From: an uncultured Brachyspira sp.
GTDB lineage: Bacteria; Spirochaetota; Brachyspiria; Brachyspirales; Brachyspiraceae
Length of the DNA: 63,853 bases
Assembly: GCF_944388875.1 (NCBI RefSeq)
Contig: NZ_CALXKQ010000017.1
Span: 1 to 63,853 of the forward strand
Direction of reading: 5' to 3'
The stretch's first letter is position 1. Every line of letters starts with the position of its first letter. Shown here piece by piece: positions 47,176 through 55,975 of this stretch. Position numbers and translations under genes: made by a program. Under the pieces are notes generated by a model. The model saw only the letters and a program-made list of their open reading frames with translations, did no database searches and was not told the origin of the DNA.

Positions 47176-48627
47176 ATGAGTAATGACTTAATTAGTAAAT
47201 ATGATGCTTTATCCGTGAAAGAGATAAAAACCATTAAAGATCAATTAATAGCACATAATATACCTCTGTTTAGACTTGATAAAGAAAAAAATATGATAGC
47301 ATTTCCAACAGAACAATTAAGCATCATAATAGATAATGATAAATATACAAATTTAAAATTATATATCCCAAAGCATTTCTCAGTATTTATAGAAGAATTT
47401 AAATCCATAATTAATGCATCCTCCAATAATCAAAGCGAATCAGATGCTCCTTATGTGTTTAGAACACCAAAAGAATCTGAAAAAGAAATGGGTAAGAGAA
47501 TATCTGAAATCTCTAAAATGACATATAAGGAAAAAGTTGATACAATAGAAACTTATAATAAAGAACTTAGAGAAATAAAAATAGATGAGCAAATAGGATT
47601 AACAAAAAAAGCAGCTCAGCAAATAGTCAATGTAGGAAATGACGTAGGATTAATAGCCAAAGTTACAATGTTTGAAAGCATACAGAAAATTAAAGGCGAG
47701 GAAATTACTCAGGAACAGGCTAAGATAGAAAATCAGGAAATAACTGAAACTACTACAAATCTTGTTACTACAATAGTTGATATGCTGGCAAATAATACAG
47801 AAACTCAAAAGGTTTTTGATGAACTTAGAAATTATTCTGACGGCGGTGTAATGTCGCATTCAAACAGGGTTTTCATTTCTTATGTTAATTTCATGGCATT
47901 CTATAATAACCTTATAAACAGAAGGCATTTAGTTCATAAAATAAGAACTTCATATACTAATAAATATAAAAAATTCTATGAACAAGTTGAGGCTGTATTT
48001 AGTAAAGCTGATATAAGAAAAAATCTCTCTACAGTTGAAGATTGTATTGATAAGGGGATAAAGGTTATAGGAGAAAGAGAGATGAATCTTTATGCCGTAG
48101 GCTCTCTCCTTCATGACATAGGAAAAGTTAAAGATTTAGATTATTTTGAAGGAGCTACTGGAAGGGATTATGAAAGAATAAAAAAACATTTATTTAACAG
48201 CTATGCCCTAGTAAGCCAAACTTCAGAATATCCTTTAGAGGTTATATTGACTGTAGCACTTCATCATGAATATTATGGTTTAGGATATGGTCCTTATCAG
48301 CATTTATACGAATTAAAACTCGCTAAACATCCTAATTTTCAAATACAGAGAATAATGACTTATGATGCAAAGGCTATAGATGAATGTGATGCATTTGCTT
48401 ATTTCCCTGCTAAGATGCTTGAAGTTATAGATGTATACGATGCCTTAATAGACCCTGCACGTAAATACAGAGGCGGAAAAACATTCTCTCCTGAAGAAGC
48501 ATTAAATATAATGAGAGAAGACTTTATAGAAAAGCATGTTAAATTAGACCCTATATTGTATGATGTGTTTGTTGAGTTTTTAAGCAACTCTATAGAACAG
48601 GATTTAATGACATGCAAATTAATATAA
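47176..48627 (+). CDS. HD-domain phosphohydrolase (HD-GYP-related), 483 aa
   Basis: The C-terminal half carries an HD domain with intact metal motifs: SHSNRVF (about 228-234), LLHDIGKVKD (about 311-320), ALHHEYYGLGYGPY (about 363-376) and DVYDALIDPARKYRGG (about 424-440). The GYP signature is altered to GYGPY. The N-terminal 200 residues have no recognised domain. The likely activity is cyclic-dinucleotide or nucleotide phosphodiesterase, cytoplasmic. AGGAAAAATAAATA precedes the ATG. Confidence 0.82.
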   Translation: MSNDLISKYDALSVKEIKTIKDQLIAHNIPLFRLDKEKNMIAFPTEQLSIIIDNDKYTNLKLYIPKHFSVFIEEFKSIINASSNNQSESDAPYVFRTPKESEKEMGKRISEISKMTYKEKVDTIETYNKELREIKIDEQIGLTKKAAQQIVNVGNDVGLIAKVTMFESIQKIKGEEITQEQAKIENQEITETTTNLVTTIVDMLANNTETQKVFDELRNYSDGGVMSHSNRVFISYVNFMAFYNNLINRRHLVHKIRTSYTNKYKKFYEQVEAVFSKADIRKNLSTVEDCIDKGIKVIGEREMNLYAVGSLLHDIGKVKDLDYFEGATGRDYERIKKHLFNSYALVSQTSEYPLEVILTVALHHEYYGLGYGPYQHLYELKLAKHPNFQIQRIMTYDAKAIDECDAFAYFPAKMLEVIDVYDALIDPARKYRGGKTFSPEEALNIMREDFIEKHVKLDPILYDVFVEFLSNSIEQDLMTCKLI

Positions 48628-48644
48628 TTTAATCTAAAAAAATG

Positions 48645-48717
48645 AGCCAATCATGGGAATCGAACCCACGACCCACGCATTACGAATGCGTTGCTCTGCC
48701 AACTGAGCTAGATTGGC
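48645..48717 (-). tRNA. tRNA-Thr (anticodon CGT)
   Basis: A full cloverleaf on the minus strand: acceptor GCCAATC with GATTGGC, D-arm GCTCAGTTGGCAGAGC, anticodon stem ACGCA/TGCGT with loop TTCGTAA, T-arm GTGGGTTCGATTCCCAT. The anticodon CGT (48684-48682) reads ACG, threonine. CCA is not encoded, and a T7 run directly downstream may end transcription. Confidence 0.95.
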
Positions 48718-48729
48718 TTATAATAAACT

Positions 48730-49341
48730 TTAATTATTATTATTTGTTGATTGCAATTCTTCTAGTTTAGCCATACCTTCTTTATAAGCAGAAAATACAG
48801 TCTGCCAATTAGTAGTTGCTAAAGGAGAAATATATATATCATCATAAGTTTCTTCATTAAACTCGTTTATAAAATTGAATCTTATATTAGTAATTTGACT
48901 ATTAGCAAAACTATCAAATTCAGCATCATCATTAAATTTATATCTCACCTCTACATCATAAAATCTAACCTTACCCATCATAAAAGGATTATAAATAACT
49001 TTCTGTATATTAGATAATTGAACAGTGCTTCCATTATTAAAAGTAAATACTATAGGAGTACCTCTATTTACTGATATATGGGCAGGATACTTATATCTGA
49101 ACTCTAATGTTATTGTTCTTCCTGCTCTTTTATAGAATCTAAATTTATTATCTCTTAAATATTCGTATGTATCTTTCCATGATGTGTATATATTAATTTT
49201 TGAAGTTAATTTATCTCTTTCTGTAAAAAACAATCTGCTTTTTAAAATATCATTGGTTTCATTTGAATTATTCATCTGCTGCGAATACAAAGATGAAAAA
49301 TATATAAATATAATAAAAAATGAAATTAGTAATTTATTCAT
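48730..49341 (-). CDS. Exported protein of unknown function, 203 aa
   Basis: The signal peptide covers about 1-20 (MNKLLISFFIIFIYFSSLYSQ). The mature part has beta-rich stretches (ITLEFRYKYPAHISVNRGT, KVRFYDVEVRYKFND, NIRFNFINEF) and an Asn-rich end. There is no family I recognise; a periplasmic or surface location is likely. The ATG at 49341 is preferred because GGAG lies 9 nt upstream of it; the ORF could begin at 49356. It is directly downstream of nothing in its direction, and the tRNA-Thr gene follows it on the same strand. Confidence 0.6.
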   Translation of the reverse strand: MNKLLISFFIIFIYFSSLYSQQMNNSNETNDILKSRLFFTERDKLTSKINIYTSWKDTYEYLRDNKFRFYKRAGRTITLEFRYKYPAHISVNRGTPIVFTFNNGSTVQLSNIQKVIYNPFMMGKVRFYDVEVRYKFNDDAEFDSFANSQITNIRFNFINEFNEETYDDIYISPLATTNWQTVFSAYKEGMAKLEELQSTNNNN

Positions 49342-49448
49342 TTTATTATTCTCCATAAGTTAATAACATATATATCATTAAGAACGGAATATTAATACTT
49401 AAAATTGAAGATAAGTCAATATTTTTTTATAAAAATTATACAATAATA

Positions 49449-49492
49449 TTGACAGCATAGAAATATTTGTTAGAATACTATAACAAATATTT
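49449..49492 (+). promoter_or_regulatory. Promoter with perfect 11-bp inverted repeat before the HMA gene
   Basis: TTGACA (49449-49454), 16 nt, TAGAAT (49471-49476). AAATATTTGTT (49461-49471) and AACAAATATTT (49482-49492) are a perfect inverted repeat with a 10-nt centre that covers the -10 and probable start site. It is well placed for a metal-responsive repressor (CopY/ArsR class); the regulator is not in the window. Confidence 0.6.
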
Positions 49493-49532
49493 TATATATA
49501 AAACTTTAATAAATAAAGGATATTATAATTCA

Positions 49533-49898
49533 ATGGAAAGCATAATAATTATAACAGTAATAATAATAATAGGTGTTACAGCATCATTAAGCTATATAAA
49601 GAAAATGAAATCTGGAAGCTGCTGTTCAGGGGAAATAAACTGCCGTATAGAAAAAGTTAAAGTAAAAGATAAAAATAAAAATAATTATCCATACAAGAAA
49701 GTATTAAAAATAGGAGGAATGAGCTGTACAAACTGTGCTAGAACAATAGAAAATAATATTAATAAAATTGGAAATGTATATGCTAAAGTTGACTTTGATA
49801 AAGAAGAAGCTGAAATACTTATGAAAGAAGATATTGATAATAAAATATTTGAAAATATTATAAAAGAATCAGGATACAGATATTATATAAAAGATTAA
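49533..49898 (+). CDS. Membrane-anchored heavy-metal-associated (HMA) domain protein
   Basis: The N-terminal helix (about 2-22, ESIIIITVIIIIGVTASLSY) is followed by a Cys-rich patch GSCCSGEINC (about 29-38). An HMA fold then follows (about 55-118) with the copper-binding GGMSCTNCARTIENN motif. It resembles a membrane-tethered CopZ-like chaperone that would hand Cu+ or another soft metal to a transporter. ATG 49533 is used since it follows AAAGGA and gives the membrane anchor first; the ORF extends upstream without support. Confidence 0.8.
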   Translation: MESIIIITVIIIIGVTASLSYIKKMKSGSCCSGEINCRIEKVKVKDKNKNNYPYKKVLKIGGMSCTNCARTIENNINKIGNVYAKVDFDKEEAEILMKEDIDNKIFENIIKESGYRYYIKD

Positions 49899-49925
49899 AA
49901 AAGGAGGCTTTTTAAGCCCCCTTTA
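49899..49925. terminator. Bidirectional terminator between HMA and the 757-aa gene
   Basis: AAAGGAGGCTT pairs with AAGCCCCCTTT over a 3-nt loop (one mismatch). On the minus strand it ends in a T6 run, so it is best for the 757-aa gene and weaker for the HMA gene. Confidence 0.75.
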
Positions 49926-49931
49926 TAAAAA

Positions 49932-52205
49932 TTAATTATTTACTTTCTTTTCTTCTTCCTCTTTTTTATCTTCATCGCCTTTAGCAACTACAGAAGTTTC
50001 TTCCTTCTTAGGTCTTGCTCTCAAAGAGTTTAATAAAGTATAAGCAACAGCCACATTTTCTTCACCAGAAGAAGATGCTACTCTGAAAGCCATAAGAGAA
50101 GAATATCTGCTTCTTCCATAAGCATATCTAAATCCTATTTCAATAGTTTCACCAGGGTCAATATCCACTTTTTCACTGTCAAGTACTATTGTAGATAAAG
50201 CCTGCGACAAATCAGTTTTAATAGTTACATCATTTTGTCTTTTTGATGTTCTATTAACTATAGTAAGCACTCCTGTTCTATTGCCCTCATTAAGCTTAAC
50301 AGTAACATTAAATGGGTTTTCAGAATATTTCTCTTCTATTCTTGAAACTATAGAAGCATTAATATTAGCCCATTCTTTTATATTGTTTCCAGAACCTCTG
50401 AATTTAGACCATAGCATTCTTGATACATCATGGAAGAATACTCCTCTTATTCTGCTGCTTCTATTAAATTTAGCTTCAGATTCATATACTCTTCTCATAT
50501 ATTCAAGCTCTGGTCTTAAACTTCCATCCTGAAGTCTGTTGTCTATCATATTTCCAACCAATACATTGTACTCGCCTGATAAATACTGAGGCCAAGCAGC
50601 AAGCATTCCCACATGCTGAGCACGGTTAGCTTCATATATCATAACTGCATCATAATCTATACCAGCATCAAAGAACATATAAGGGTCTTGTCCATGTTCC
50701 TGTCCATGATTCCATCCCAAAGTAAATGCCCATAATTTTTTCTTTATACCAGAATCTTTTATAGCTTTTATTATCAAAGATTCTTTATGTGCTCTAAACC
50801 ATCTCCATTTCATACCTATTTCTTTTCTGCCTCTATTTACAGCAAGCCAACGCATACGTGCAGCTTTACTCATAGTAGACCAATTAGCTGGTACATAAAC
50901 ACCAGTAAGCTCAACCATCTCATCAACCATTTCATATCCGTCAACTTCGCCTGTACGTATAAAGTCAAGTCCTAAATAAGATATATTAGGGTTGGAATCA
51001 TATCTTTTTAATATATCTATAATATCCTGAACTCTCTTAGGATCAGCTAAAGATATATGTCTGCTTTCTACCAAACTTTGTGTAGCAGAACTATATCCCA
51101 CTGATACATCATAACCGCCTTTTCTAGCACCTCCGCCTGCAGCAAAATAACTCATAACATAAGCACCAAGCTCAACATTTCCTTTAGCTCTGCTGTCAGC
51201 TAAATTCTCAATATTTTTTATCATAGCTTTAGCCCAAGGCTCTTCAGGAGTTATTCCAGCAGTCCATCCTGTAGTCTGTCCCCCTATAGCCCAGAACATA
51301 TCGCATTTCATATATCTAATCCAATCGTATATAGCATCATAAGTTGTAAGCTCGCCTGTTTCTACACTAGGTATCTTTTTGGTAGTTAAATCTATAGCAT
51401 ACTCTAAAGTAGCTATTTTCTTAGTTTCTTTAGCAGGAGGGGACTGTCTTCCTTTAACTGTAAAATCTTTTGTATATCCATAAACTCCGTTTTTAGTTTG
51501 AACTAAAACTATAGCCTGATATTCACCTAAAACTCCGCCGAAAGGATGCAGATATGTTCCTTTGTACTGAGAGTTTTTAACTTTAAACACATTAATAGGA
51601 TATCTTTCATCCCCATTTTTTCTAACTATTCTGTCTTTTTTGTATCTTACATAAATACTTATATTTTTTACAACATCTTCAGTATATACTGAAGCATTTA
51701 TAACTACTGGCTCATACCTAAAAACTGATATTTTAGATAAATCTATTGATACCCTAGGAGCTTCCCTATTTCTAGAATTAAGTATTGCAGCATTGATTGC
51801 TTCGCTAAGTTTATCAGCAGCTTTATCTGTGGTATTAGCATTAAATACCATAGCTGGAAGTATATTAGGATTAGGCATTCCAGAACTGAACTCATCATCG
51901 CTTAAAAGCAAATCCTGACTTAAATACTGTATATCCTCATCAGCACTTATCTCTTCATCTGTGTAAATATCTTCTAAATCTACAGATAAATCATAATCAT
52001 ATATAGGCTTAGCTGTAACAAGAGAAAGAGAATCAGGATTATACATATCTATCCTATGATTCTTAGGATCATCATTATCAATCTCATAAGTATTATCATT
52101 ATTATAACTAAGTATGGTCATTCTCTCGCCTATTCCGAAAGTGAGAGAAACGAGTGCTACAGATACGAGCAGTAATATAGTAGTGGCTATTATGCTTTTT
52201 TTCAT
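49932..52205 (-). CDS. Large exported protein with Ig-like and putative TIM-barrel glycosidase-like regions
   Basis: A single N-terminal helix (about 5-25) acts as signal anchor. An acidic linker (40-110) is followed by a beta-sandwich (about 150-250; FRYEPVVINASVYTEDV). A long alpha/beta region (about 265-640) has barrel-like features: YDWIRYMKCDMFWAIGGQ, LGAYVMSYFAAGGG, YLGLDFIRTGEVDGYEM, LWAFTLGWNHGQEHGQDP and AVMIYEANRAQH. A C-terminal beta domain and a Lys/Glu tail follow. Acidic residues at strand ends (LDF, YEA) are compatible with a glycoside hydrolase, but no family is certain. It is monocistronic. Confidence 0.6.
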   Translation of the reverse strand: MKKSIIATTILLLVSVALVSLTFGIGERMTILSYNNDNTYEIDNDDPKNHRIDMYNPDSLSLVTAKPIYDYDLSVDLEDIYTDEEISADEDIQYLSQDLLLSDDEFSSGMPNPNILPAMVFNANTTDKAADKLSEAINAAILNSRNREAPRVSIDLSKISVFRYEPVVINASVYTEDVVKNISIYVRYKKDRIVRKNGDERYPINVFKVKNSQYKGTYLHPFGGVLGEYQAIVLVQTKNGVYGYTKDFTVKGRQSPPAKETKKIATLEYAIDLTTKKIPSVETGELTTYDAIYDWIRYMKCDMFWAIGGQTTGWTAGITPEEPWAKAMIKNIENLADSRAKGNVELGAYVMSYFAAGGGARKGGYDVSVGYSSATQSLVESRHISLADPKRVQDIIDILKRYDSNPNISYLGLDFIRTGEVDGYEMVDEMVELTGVYVPANWSTMSKAARMRWLAVNRGRKEIGMKWRWFRAHKESLIIKAIKDSGIKKKLWAFTLGWNHGQEHGQDPYMFFDAGIDYDAVMIYEANRAQHVGMLAAWPQYLSGEYNVLVGNMIDNRLQDGSLRPELEYMRRVYESEAKFNRSSRIRGVFFHDVSRMLWSKFRGSGNNIKEWANINASIVSRIEEKYSENPFNVTVKLNEGNRTGVLTIVNRTSKRQNDVTIKTDLSQALSTIVLDSEKVDIDPGETIEIGFRYAYGRSRYSSLMAFRVASSSGEENVAVAYTLLNSLRARPKKEETSVVAKGDEDKKEEEEKKVNN

Positions 52206-52254
52206 ATTGACTTATTTCCAATTTTTTATTTTTATTTTTTATATAAATATGTAA

Positions 52255-53181
52255 TTAAGTGTTTTGTCTAGTATGCTTTGAATGTTTAGGATGCTTGGCT
52301 ATTTGCTTTTTCAAATGCGAAGAATCCACATGCGTATATATTTCTGTAGTTGTTATATCAGAATGTCCCAGCATTCTTTGAACAGACCTTAAATCTGCAC
52401 CATGCTGTATAAGATGAGTGGCAAAACTATGTCTTAATGTATGAGGATAAATATTTTTTTCTATGCCGCTTTTTTTCATAGTTTCTTTTACTATTTTCCA
52501 AATGCCTACTCTTGAAATCTTATCGCCTCTAAAGTTTAAAAATAATTCACTTGTCTTTTTACCCTTAACCATTATTACCCTGCTGGTTTGTATATATCTT
52601 TGCAAAATGTCTAATGCTCTGTCATTAATAGGCACTATTCTCTCTCTTTTCCCCTTACCGCATATTCTCAAATACTTACCTTCAAAAAATATATCGTCAA
52701 TCTTCAAAGAACAAATTTCACTTACTCTTAAACCAGATGAATACATAAGTTCAAAAATAGCCTTATCTCTTAAACCCTTATCCGTTTTTTCATTATGCAC
52801 TGACAATAGATCATCCACCTCAGTTGTAGTAAGAGATTCAGGCAGTACTCTTTTTAAGCGTATAACCTCCAAATTATCTGTGGGGTTTTTAGAAAGATAA
52901 TTTTCCATTACCAAAAATTTATATAGATTAACTATACTAACTTTATTTCTAGCTACAGTTCTGGATTTTGAACCTTGCTCTTTTCTCTCGCTTAGAAATT
53001 TCTCAATATCTTTTCTTGTGGCTTTTAAAATTGTCTTTTTATTCCTACTTAAAAAATCAAGATATATAACAATATCTCTTTTATATGATTCCAAAGTATT
53101 TGATGATAAGCCTTTTTCTACAGCCTCATAGTTTAAATACATTGATAATATTTCTTGATCTGAAACCTGTTTAACTGACAT
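52255..53181 (-). CDS. xerD: XerC/XerD-type tyrosine recombinase
   Basis: 308 aa with an N-terminal SAM-like DNA-binding domain (about 8-95) and a catalytic domain with all residues present: R152 (SSGLRVSEI), K176 (CGKGKRERI), H247/R250 (HTLRHSFATH), H273 (LGHSDITTTEIYTH) and Y282. This layout is that of Xer recombinases resolving chromosome dimers. Assignment to XerC or XerD needs comparison with the second copy, if any. Nothing suggests an integrase of a mobile element. Confidence 0.88.
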   Translation of the reverse strand: MSVKQVSDQEILSMYLNYEAVEKGLSSNTLESYKRDIVIYLDFLSRNKKTILKATRKDIEKFLSERKEQGSKSRTVARNKVSIVNLYKFLVMENYLSKNPTDNLEVIRLKRVLPESLTTTEVDDLLSVHNEKTDKGLRDKAIFELMYSSGLRVSEICSLKIDDIFFEGKYLRICGKGKRERIVPINDRALDILQRYIQTSRVIMVKGKKTSELFLNFRGDKISRVGIWKIVKETMKKSGIEKNIYPHTLRHSFATHLIQHGADLRSVQRMLGHSDITTTEIYTHVDSSHLKKQIAKHPKHSKHTRQNT

Positions 53182-53420
53182 TGAAATCTGCCTCTTAATT
53201 TAAGATATAATATACAAATTAAAGCTGACATTAATATTTAAGGATATTGTCAACTTAAAATCATTATCGACAATATTTACTATTTATTTAAACATAATAC
53301 ATAGCTTGATAAAAATATTACATTAACTAAACATAAAATTTAAAAGTGTAAACTAATTTAAAAATAATCAGATAATAATAACAATAATAATAATTTTGAT
53401 AATTTATAATTTAATATAAA
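53182..53420. other. Divergent intergenic region, nothing specific
   Basis: 239 bp of AT-rich sequence between xerD and the HisC-like gene. Strings such as ATAATAATAACAATAATAATAA (53371-53392) form a short imperfect trinucleotide run. No Shine-Dalgarno is seen before the HisC-like ATG. Confidence 0.35.
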
Positions 53421-54407
53421 ATGAACAAAAAAATTTTTTTAGATAAAAATGAAAATCCATACAAGCCTTCAAAAAATATTATTAAAGAGCTTGAGAAATT
53501 TGATGTAGATTCATTAAAACTCTTTCCTGAATTTATACCAGAAAAATTAGATAAAGAAATGTCTAAATATCTTAATATAGAAAATGAAAATATAATATCT
53601 GTTAATGGAATGTATGAAGCATTTACATGTATAATAAGCTCTTATGATAAATATAAAATATTTCTTCAAGAACCTTATAGGGACTTATATACAAGAATAT
53701 TAGAATACTGCACAATTAATTATGATGTTATAGAAGCTAAAGAAGACTATAATATAAATCTAAAAAAAAATATAAGAAATAAAAGCTCAATCATAATAAC
53801 AAGCAATCCAAATGCAGAAACTGGAATGTTTATAAATATTAAAGAAATAGAAGAGTTCTTAAAACATTATGAAGGAATATATGTAATAGACGAATCATAT
53901 ATAAACTTTGCAGGAGAAAGTGCAATCAATTTGATTAACAGCTATGATAATTTGATTATAATAAGATCTATAGCACATTCTCATTCTATATCAGGGCTTA
54001 ATATTAATTTTATAGTTTCAAATAAACAAAATATAGAAAATATGTCAAAATTAAGACAAAAATATGGAATTAATAAAATATCAGAAACAATAGCAATAGC
54101 AGCTTTAAAAGATAAAGAAACATCATATAAAAACATATTTAATATAGTATTAGAGAGAAACAGATTAGATACTATATTAAGCAAGGAAGGGTTTATCGTA
54201 ATACCCTCTAGGGCTAATTTTCTTTTGATAAAGCATGTAAACAAAAATTCAGATTTTATATATGAAGAATTATTAAAGAGAAATATATTCGTAAAAAAAT
54301 ATAATAATGAAAGCATACTTGCAGACTTTCTAAGAGTTACAATATCATCGCCTAAAATAAATAATATTTTTATAAGCGAGTTAAAAGAAATAATAAATCT
54401 TCAATAA
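53421..54407 (+). CDS. HisC-like class I/II aminotransferase homologue lacking the PLP lysine
   Basis: 328 aa with the HisC fold: LDKNENPYKPS at the start, SNPNAETG (about 128-135; canonical NPNNPTG) and IDESYINF (about 156-163, pyridine Asp kept). The lysine motif, canonically RTxSKxxGLAGxR, here reads RSIAHSHSISGLN (182-194): Lys is His186 and the phosphate-binding Arg is Asn194. The upstream nGsDE motif is NGMYE. So it probably cannot form the internal aldimine and may not be an active histidinol-phosphate aminotransferase. It is divergent from xerD and monocistronic. Confidence 0.8.
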   Translation: MNKKIFLDKNENPYKPSKNIIKELEKFDVDSLKLFPEFIPEKLDKEMSKYLNIENENIISVNGMYEAFTCIISSYDKYKIFLQEPYRDLYTRILEYCTINYDVIEAKEDYNINLKKNIRNKSSIIITSNPNAETGMFINIKEIEEFLKHYEGIYVIDESYINFAGESAINLINSYDNLIIIRSIAHSHSISGLNINFIVSNKQNIENMSKLRQKYGINKISETIAIAALKDKETSYKNIFNIVLERNRLDTILSKEGFIVIPSRANFLLIKHVNKNSDFIYEELLKRNIFVKKYNNESILADFLRVTISSPKINNIFISELKEIINLQ

Positions 54408-54634
54408 CTTATGCTATACAAAAAACTGTTTTACTATATCTTACAGATACACTTCGCAGTAATATATAATATTAAGTCATAAGATTTATTACTATTCATT
54501 ACACAGTGAAATAAAACATTAAAAGATAAACCCAGAACTAAAAAGAAAACAAAAAGAAACTAAAGAAATCAAAAACTAAAAAGCTAACCCATACCCAAAG
54601 AGCTAACAAAAATAAATAATAAAAAGAAAAGAAC
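54408..54634. other. Intergenic region with an ACACTTCGC core element
   Basis: 227 bp. It holds TACAGATACACTTCGCAGT (about 54443-54461), which shares ACACTTCGC with the patch at 26313, and a purine-rich AAAAAGAAAACAAAAAGAAAC stretch. No gene is visible. Confidence 0.35.
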
Positions 54635-55822
54635 TTAAACCCTCACCTCACCCGTAAGAAGCCTCTGCATAATACCTTTCTTCTGAAGTTTGCGTAATTC
54701 TAACTGCTTTTTGAGATTATCAATTTCAGCGTCTATAGTAGAAATCAGTTCAGATATTCTTTTTTGTTCTTCTAGATTAGGAACTTTTATTTTAATAGAT
54801 AAAAAATTTTCAGGACTAACTGATTTTCTTTCATAAACAGTACCCTTTTCATATCTTCTGACATTATGAATAAAAGATTTAGATTTAAAAATATAAGTAA
54901 AAAAATCTGCATCAAATTCTTTATTTACTTCAAAAGTAACATATATAGGTGAAAATATACCTTCTCCATAATTATTCTTACATATAACGCCAAATTTTAA
55001 ATTAGCTGGATTATAACAAATATCATTTATTTTAGTAATTTTATATTGTTTATTTTTATCTTTCACTAAAAAATCTCTTTCATATCTTTCTGTTTTTGGT
55101 ATAATACCGTCTTTAGTTAAAGAAACATGCTCTAAACTTCCATCTTTAGATTGATAAATTTTTCTTTCTTTTAGAACTTCATATAAAAATATATCTTTCC
55201 ACTCATCAGTAAAACCGTTAAATCTAACCTTACCAGTTAAAACCCTTTGCATCACTCCTTTCTTGTAAAGTTCTTTTTTTTCTATAAGTTTAGCAAGGTT
55301 TTCTATTATGTCATCGCATAATGAAAGTATATCGGCTATGCGTTTTTGTTCATCTATTGGAGGTAATGTAACCATTAACTTTTCTAATGATGAAGCGTAT
55401 ACATGTACAACAGTATGTCCCTGTCCCATTATACTAATTTCTTTTCTGCATCTGCCAAAATTCAATATATAACATAAAAATAAACTATTTAAATCAATAT
55501 TTGGTCTAAAAATTATAATATCTCCTCCAGCTAATACTTTGTAATCATCTAAAAAAGCAGCAGACTTTCCTATCTCTTCCGCTGTTTCGCCAGAACCTGC
55601 AAATAATATATCTCCTCTTTTTAATTCTGTGCCTTTTGAATTTGTATAAGATGAAATATTTTTTATTATAAAATCATATTTTGTATATATATCTCCATAT
55701 CTTACAGCTGGTACCCCAGTATCAGATAAATCTTTTTTAGATATTCCAGAACCTCTTAAAAAATAACCTATATCCTTTAATTGAAATTCCCGCCAGCCGC
55801 TTGGTAATTTGACATCTTTCAT
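54635..55822 (-). CDS. hsdS: Type I restriction-modification specificity subunit HsdS (orphan)
   Basis: Two target-recognition domains (about 8-150 and 205-345) are separated by conserved helices: PPIDEQKRIADILSLCDDI...KKGVMQRVLTGKVRF in the centre, and NLEEQKRISELISTID...KKGIMQRLLTGEVRV at the end. This is complete HsdS architecture of 395 aa. It is alone: no hsdM or hsdR is adjacent. The ATG at 55822 (MKDVKLPSGW) is preferred since AAGG lies 6 nt before it; another ATG is at 55837. Confidence 0.87.
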   Translation of the reverse strand: MKDVKLPSGWREFQLKDIGYFLRGSGISKKDLSDTGVPAVRYGDIYTKYDFIIKNISSYTNSKGTELKRGDILFAGSGETAEEIGKSAAFLDDYKVLAGGDIIIFRPNIDLNSLFLCYILNFGRCRKEISIMGQGHTVVHVYASSLEKLMVTLPPIDEQKRIADILSLCDDIIENLAKLIEKKELYKKGVMQRVLTGKVRFNGFTDEWKDIFLYEVLKERKIYQSKDGSLEHVSLTKDGIIPKTERYERDFLVKDKNKQYKITKINDICYNPANLKFGVICKNNYGEGIFSPIYVTFEVNKEFDADFFTYIFKSKSFIHNVRRYEKGTVYERKSVSPENFLSIKIKVPNLEEQKRISELISTIDAEIDNLKKQLELRKLQKKGIMQRLLTGEVRV

Positions 55823-55915
55823 AAAAGACCTTGACATTAATTAATTACAAAATAAAAAACAGTATATTGCATTTTTAATATTTATTCAAGTTCAGAAAAA
55901 AATTATATAAAACTA

Positions 55916-55946
55916 TTGACATTGGAGTGTACTTCAATGTTATAAT
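55916..55946 (+). promoter_or_regulatory. MerR-family-type promoter with 19-bp spacer before the alcohol dehydrogenase gene
   Basis: TTGACA (55916-55921), a 19-nt spacer, TATAAT (55941-55946). The spacer is a dyad: ACATTGGAGTG (55919-55929) and TACTTCAATGT (55930-55940), with few mismatches. A long spacer filled by a dyad is the hallmark of MerR activators (NmlR/AdhR types control alcohol dehydrogenases). Aldehyde- or thiol-stress induction is expected. Confidence 0.75.
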
Positions 55947-55975
55947 ACTGTTATATTTTTTAAGGAGTTTTTATA

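Noticed and set aside
52255-53181. Integrase of an integrated element
   Set aside because: Length, motifs and lack of flanking att-like repeats or phage genes fit a housekeeping Xer recombinase.
53371-53392. Trinucleotide repeat as a phase-variation tract
   Set aside because: Imperfect and short in AT-rich DNA; it lies upstream of, not within, a gene, and its unit keeps frame.
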